Part shown: in pieces, positions 23,068 to 24,287 of the stretch | How the letters are laid out: the number at the start of each line of letters is the position of its first letter | Position numbering within the stretch: the first letter of the stretch is position 1 | From: CAG-1031 sp964391735 | GTDB taxonomy: Bacteria > Bacteroidota > Bacteroidia > Bacteroidales > Muribaculaceae | NCBI GenBank assembly: GCA_964391735.1 | Contig: CAYMNF010000031.1 | Span: 1-24,287, forward strand | DNA length: 24,287 nucleotides | Reading direction: 5' to 3' | Position numbers and translations under genes: made by a program | The notes under the pieces: model-generated | Databases searched by the model: none | What the model was told of the DNA's origin: nothing | What the model saw: only the letters and a program-made list of their open reading frames with translations

Positions 23068-23224
23068 CGGTTGGCTAACGCGACTATAATATTGGCGTGG
23101 TGAACATGGGAGGGACGGGAGGGGCCTTTTAACATATTTTTGTGTTTTTGCGGTAATAAGGATATTTTTTAACTATCTTTCACTATTGCGCCGTAAATTT
23201 TGTAATCTTTCACAATTTTTAAGC

Positions 23225-23263
23225 CGTTTTTCTGCGCATAATCTTTCCCGTTTCAGAAAAACG
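23225..23263. repeat. 10-bp inverted repeat upstream of inositol-3-phosphate synthase
   Basis: CGTTTTTCTG (23225-23234) and CAGAAAAACG (23254-23263) are perfect inverses separated by 19 bases. They lie just upstream of the TAATTTTG promoter box and could form an operator. Confidence 0.55.
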
Positions 23264-23266
23264 ACG

Positions 23267-23274
23267 TAATTTTG
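23267..23274 (+). promoter_or_regulatory. Candidate -7 box for inositol-3-phosphate synthase
   Basis: TAATTTTG matches TAnnTTTG. A good -33 TTTG is not seen. The leader to the ATG at 23398 would be about 115-120 bases. Confidence 0.4.
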
Positions 23275-23397
23275 ACCGCTGTTTCCCCCAAATAGGACAG
23301 TCGCCGTTTTACCCGTCGGCATCCCTTTTGAATTACGGTGGGAGACGCCATGTTTCTGACAATATATAAACCAAAACTTTATTTCTACTCAAAAATC

Positions 23398-24287
23398 ATG
23401 AGCAAATCTGACGTTAAGCCCGCAACGGGCAAACTCGGTGTGATGGTAGTAGGCCTCGGTGCCGTTTCTTCCACCTTCATTACCGGCGTCCTGATGGCAC
23501 GCAAAGGTCTTGCAAAACCTATTGGCTCCATGACCCAATATGACAAAATACGTGTTGGAGAGGGTGCCGACAAAAAATATCTGAAATATGACGAGATTGT
23601 CCCCATGGCAAAACTTGACGATATTGTGTTTGCCGCCTGGGACGTTTATCCCGTTAACGCATACGAGAGTGCCATCAACTCAGAGGTACTCAAAGAGAAG
23701 GACATCGAGCCCGTACGTGATGAGCTTGAGAAAATCCAGGCCCTGCCCGCCGCATTTGACAAGAACTATGCCAAACGCCTTGACGGTGACAACGTCAAGC
23801 AGGTTAAGGACCGCTGGGACATGACCGAGCAGATTCGCGAGGACATCCGCCGCTTCAAGAAGGAGACCGGCGTTGACCGCGTGGTTGTTCTGTGGGCCGC
23901 CTCAACTGAGATCTACGTTCCCGTTGACGAGAAGATTCACGGCTCACTTGAGGCCCTTGAGGCTGCCATGAAGGCTGACGACAAAGAGCATATTGCCCCG
24001 TCAATGTGCTATGCCTACGCAGCCCTCAAAGAGGGTGCCCCCTTCATCATGGGTGCCCCCAACACCACCGTTGACATCCCCGCCATGTGGGAGCTCGCCG
24101 AGCAAACCAAGATGCCCATCGCCGGTAAGGACTTCAAGACCGGTCAGACACTGGTGAAGAGCGGTTTCGCACCCATCATCGGTACCCGTTGCCTTGGCCT
24201 CTCAGGCTGGTTCTCAACCAACATCCTCGGCAACCGCGACGGTCTGGTGCTCGACGAGCCCGCCAACTTCCGCACCAAGGAGGTTTC
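23398..24287 (+). CDS. ino1: myo-Inositol-3-phosphate synthase, N-terminal part (cut by window edge)
   Basis: This enzyme converts glucose 6-phosphate to 1L-myo-inositol 3-phosphate using NAD, in the cytoplasm. In Bacteroidetes the product feeds inositol phospholipids and inositol sphingolipids. The first 296 codons are present. The NAD-binding Rossmann loop is VMVVGLGAVSSTFITGV (about 15-31). Further motifs are VFAAWDVYP, VVVLWAASTE, CYAYAALKEGAPFIMGAPNT, and the signature AGKDFKTGQTLVKS, which is highly conserved in this family. The ATG at 23398 follows an AT-rich leader. It is preceded by a long regulatory region with repeats and hairpins. Downstream neighbours, where lipid genes might lie, are outside the window. 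Confidence 0.95.
   Translation, partial: MSKSDVKPATGKLGVMVVGLGAVSSTFITGVLMARKGLAKPIGSMTQYDKIRVGEGADKKYLKYDEIVPMAKLDDIVFAAWDVYPVNAYESAINSEVLKEKDIEPVRDELEKIQALPAAFDKNYAKRLDGDNVKQVKDRWDMTEQIREDIRRFKKETGVDRVVVLWAASTEIYVPVDEKIHGSLEALEAAMKADDKEHIAPSMCYAYAALKEGAPFIMGAPNTTVDIPAMWELAEQTKMPIAGKDFKTGQTLVKSGFAPIIGTRCLGLSGWFSTNILGNRDGLVLDEPANFRTKEV

Larger units (their letters stand above)
22520..23397. other. 878-base noncoding region with a hairpin element and more structure
   Basis: No convincing gene is present; open frames here are short and lie within inverted repeats. From left to right it holds a weak AGCCTT/AAGGCT hairpin (22550-22592), the 219-base inverted-repeat element (22679-22897), a second GC-rich hairpin group (22960-23080), and an AT-rich stretch with ATCTTTCAC direct repeats and the probable ino1 promoter (23175-23274). 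Confidence 0.75.

Noticed and set aside
22781..23078. Two short plus-strand open frames inside and right of the inverted-repeat element
   Set aside because: They are made of inverted-repeat DNA and low-complexity codons, with no start context or homology pattern.

Overview
The window comes from the chromosome of a Bacteroidales bacterium, probably a gut member close to Muribaculaceae or Bacteroidaceae. The evidence is a fused MurF-alanine racemase gene, a PorE-type T9SS lipoprotein, a GSCFA-domain protein, a SecA with the inserted N-terminal segment usual in this phylum, bacterial myo-inositol-3-phosphate synthase, and many promoter boxes of the Bacteroidetes type TAnnTTTG. Most genes are GC-rich core genes. 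A few (the 12.8-15.0 kb block and the 21.4-22.5 kb gene) look AT-richer and accessory.

Minus-strand block, 1 to 9.6 kb. Transcription runs from high to low coordinates. A cobalamin adenosyltransferase comes first, then a small Ala/Glu/Pro-rich lipoprotein with its own promoter and terminator. Next is an envelope operon: porE, a GSCFA protein, murF-alr and dusB, with overlaps or gaps of only a few bases. A degenerate PafA-like phosphatase follows, with its own promoter lying in the 3' end of the dusB region, and then the N-terminal part of secA, which is cut by the window edge.

Plus strand, 9.8-11.4 kb: rbfA and an FtsX/LolC-like permease, translationally coupled. They diverge from the adenosyltransferase across a palindromic promoter region. 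Two unknown minus-strand genes (11.4-12.3 kb) converge on the permease and overlap its 3' end.

Accessory stretch, 12.3-15.0 kb: a 520-base hairpin-rich noncoding region, a secreted Asp-box protein with a putative T9SS sorting tail, and a winged-helix plus PD-(D/E)xK-like protein that may be an orphan restriction-type nuclease.

Plus-strand operon, 15.1-21.1 kb: a NamZ-type exo-muramidase, a sodium/solute symporter, a WYL-domain regulator, an MprF-like membrane protein, a one-TM envelope protein and a SAM methyltransferase. The first two suggest peptidoglycan fragment breakdown and uptake (inference). After a terminator comes an AT-rich lipocalin-like lipoprotein, then a 219-bp MITE/REPIN-like element with perfect 27-bp inverted ends and nested hairpins, further hairpins, and finally the start of inositol-3-phosphate synthase.

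I saw no tRNA, rRNA, CRISPR array or complete insertion sequence. I did not find a clear new multi-gene system. The best leads are the catalytically degenerate phosphatase, the shortened MurF half, the orphan nuclease-like gene, the unknown two-gene unit, and the two structured noncoding regions.
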